A DNA stretch of 64,000 nucleotides from Augochlora pura. Taxonomy: Eukaryota > Arthropoda > Insecta > Hymenoptera > Halictidae. The notes under the pieces were generated by a model. It was given only the letters and a program-made list of their open reading frames with translations, did no database searches and was not told where the DNA came from. Position 1 is the first letter of the stretch, and every line of letters begins with the position of its first letter. Position numbers and translations under genes: made by a program. This document shows positions 62,059-64,000 of the stretch, piece by piece. The stretch lies in contig NC_135773.1 of assembly GCF_028453695.1 (NCBI RefSeq), positions 4,960,001 to 5,024,000 of the forward strand, in the 5' to 3' direction.

Positions 62059-62342
62059 TATACACTAGATATTAATTTGAATTCGTGTCATTAATACTTC
62101 GTACAATATTTGATTCCTACATTTCCCAAAAATGTCAAAATACGAAACGTTAATTCCCCATTGAACGGGTTAAATAAAAATCTAATTTCACGAAAACCAT
62201 TGAAACGGTGTACGGCGAGATCGCGCGGGAGCCACACGGGAACTACACTCGTATAATTTTATAATCTTTTGAAAAATTCCAAGTCGGTGATTTTATTGTT
62301 CGTCGGTCCCCATTGTTCACGCCCCACCGGGGGTTAGACGGG

Positions 62343-62356
62343 GCGCGCGCGCGCGC
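62343..62356. repeat. (CG)n tract
   Basis: Seven alternating G-C steps in a CpG-rich block. Confidence 0.9.
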
Positions 62357-64000
62357 TTTTATCGCCATCTGTACATATCGGACGCGTACTCGCGGGAGTA
62401 TCCGCACGGTACTTAAATCCCCGAGAGCGGGCCCGTTAGCGGTCCGGAGAGGAGGAACGCCTTTTGACCACGTCTCGAGTTAACGACTGTTTCCCGAGAG
62501 GGGGCGGGTTTTAGTGCGCGAAATTTAAGTGGCCGTTCGGGGGATCGAGAATTAAGCGGCACTCGTGTGTCCCGGCGGAGACCGTCGGTACCGTCGAACT
62601 TCCGGGAATCTTAAGAGCGATGTAAAAGCGAAACAGCGACCGATAAAAATTCATGGCGGCGACGGGGAGAGAGAGAGAGAGTTTGCCGGGTGCTGCGCCT
62701 ATCCGCGCCGCGATCGAAGATGCTCACGTGTTAATGACCTCGAGGGTTATCCGACGCAGCGTAACACGCCTGACGCCCGACGCCCCCGTTTACGGCGTTA
62801 AGTCGTCGACGGTAATTTTCGCTTAACCGATTGCCGCGACCCCTTCGGCTACGGTTACCGTCGCGGAAACTCAACGTGATCCGCTATTCCTACTACTAAT
62901 TATAGTCTGTTCACGTAGCTTTTTACCTCGCGGCGGAATAGCAGAAAAACCGGCGTCTTTAAGCGCGGCCTTTGACGAGAGCGACGCTACCCGGGTTTAA
63001 TGGTATCGAACTAATTGCGACAAGAACTGCTGCTAACGATCTTCGGATGAGCTATCAGATGTCACTGGTTTAACTCTAACTGCGGTATCATTCACTCGTG
63101 CCGGCGTTCGGTTCAGCCGTAGCTGTGATTCGAGGATATATATGCTTCGAGAACAAATTGGGGTGAATTTGATTGACCTGCTGTTACCTGGCTGGAGTAA
63201 AAATATCGAAGCAACTCGTGAGATATTCGAGTTGCAAAAATTAAGGTTTTATTAGAAGAACTGGCTAAAAGAGATATGAATATTTTAACTGTAATTTTAT
63301 CAATCCTTTTTATTTATAGTTAAAAATCCTTCGAGTGCCACAGAGGATACCGAATTTAAGCTTCGATCTTTACATAATGCGAAGCTTCCAAACTGTTTCT
63401 ATAATAAACATCATAATATTTCATGATGATAGATGGAAACATTGATCAATGAGAAAAAGACGAACAATGATAAATTATTTACCTCTCATCTTTTTAATAG
63501 CTTGCATTTAGTTTAATTATTACTTAAGCTCAGAAATAACGAGCTTTAAACGTGAACAATATGTATTATTTTCTAACAACGACAACATTAGATTTATATA
63601 AACTGTCAACGATTTATATTATAATATGTATCTCAGCATTGAACTTCATGTATACATTATTTACAAAAATATATGTATCTGGAATTGTGAATTAATAAAA
63701 TCAGAAATCAGGCATTTTGACTGGTTTAATTCTGAAGTTAATTTAATCTGTTAAACATAGTTCCGTGTCCGCGAACGGGAACATTTTCTGCATTAAAATT
63801 CTTTTAATAGGTATTGGAGTAACTAGCTGTTCCATGAGATTACTTGTGTAATTTTCGTCCATCCAAGTATCTCATATACCCAATTTCCAGTGAACGTGTA
63901 TCCATTAATCCTATTTAACGATAAACATGTTCTAATCAACCTAACTCCGAATCTTCAGAATCACTTCGAACATGCCATCAAAGCCGTGACCCCTGATACA

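Larger units (their letters stand above)
40909..64000 (-). other. gro: groucho intron upstream of the Q-domain exon (5' end outside window)
   Basis: From the acceptor at 40909 to the window end I find no exon for the N-terminal part of Groucho (expected IKFTIADTLERIKEEF... and ...YYEMSYGLNVEMHKQ). Either this intron exceeds 23 kb or the missing exons fall into the two assembly gaps. AT-rich islands: 41440-42940, 43870-44570, 45170-45500, 46560-47330, 49120-49450, 51010-51340, 52560-52880, 54590-55330, 57560-57790, 58780-59510, 60890-61390, 61780-62200 and 63150-63960. CpG-rich blocks lie between, with GA/CT arrays but no G or C homopolymers of 13 or more. Confidence 0.6.

Overview
The window is animal nuclear DNA, almost certainly from a hymenopteran insect (bee, ant or wasp; a bee is my guess). 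It has no bacterial gene layout. Three short segments on the minus strand, each bounded by canonical splice sites in compatible phases, encode consecutive pieces of the transcriptional corepressor Groucho (Gro/TLE family). From 5' to 3' of the gene they are a Q-domain exon (40771-40908), a GP-domain exon (32323-32587) and a 26-nt microexon (23227-23252). These total 429 coding bases, so this is an internal slice of one very large gene. Its start (N-terminal half of the Q domain) and its end (CcN, SP and WD40 parts) were not found and probably lie outside both ends of the window.

Layout: 1-23226 is intron downstream of the microexon. 23253-32322 (9.07 kb) and 32588-40770 (8.18 kb) are the two complete introns. 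40909-64000 is upstream intron and holds two 100-N assembly gaps (42616-42715 and 59665-59764). GC-rich, CpG-rich blocks full of (CT)n/(GA)n, (CG)n, purine arrays and 13-25 nt runs of G or C alternate with AT-rich islands of about 0.3-1.7 kb. Nearly all long open frames in the GC-rich blocks are low-complexity by-products and are not annotated.

The AT-rich islands contain small DNA transposons not visible as ORFs. These are piggyBac-type MITEs with TTAA target sites and matching terminal inverted repeats at 31835-32088 (inserted inside an older element, 31725-32209), 46728-46914 and 54697-54936, plus a one-ended relative near 27253. Two of them carry different 14-bp perfect palindromes at nearly the same distance from the left end. 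A LINE-type reverse transcriptase fragment runs into the first assembly gap at 42521-42615, and a frame-broken coding-like relic lies at 45180-45466.

Other unexplained structure includes a degenerate 16-bp tandem array (about 48731-48900), a 39-bp minisatellite that stays open as a 13-residue repeat (21929-22127), and several two-copy direct repeats (39205, 42080, 42951 and 44712). I see no CRISPR array, operon, tRNA, rRNA or complete protein-coding gene other than this part of groucho, and no convincing new defence or enzymatic system.
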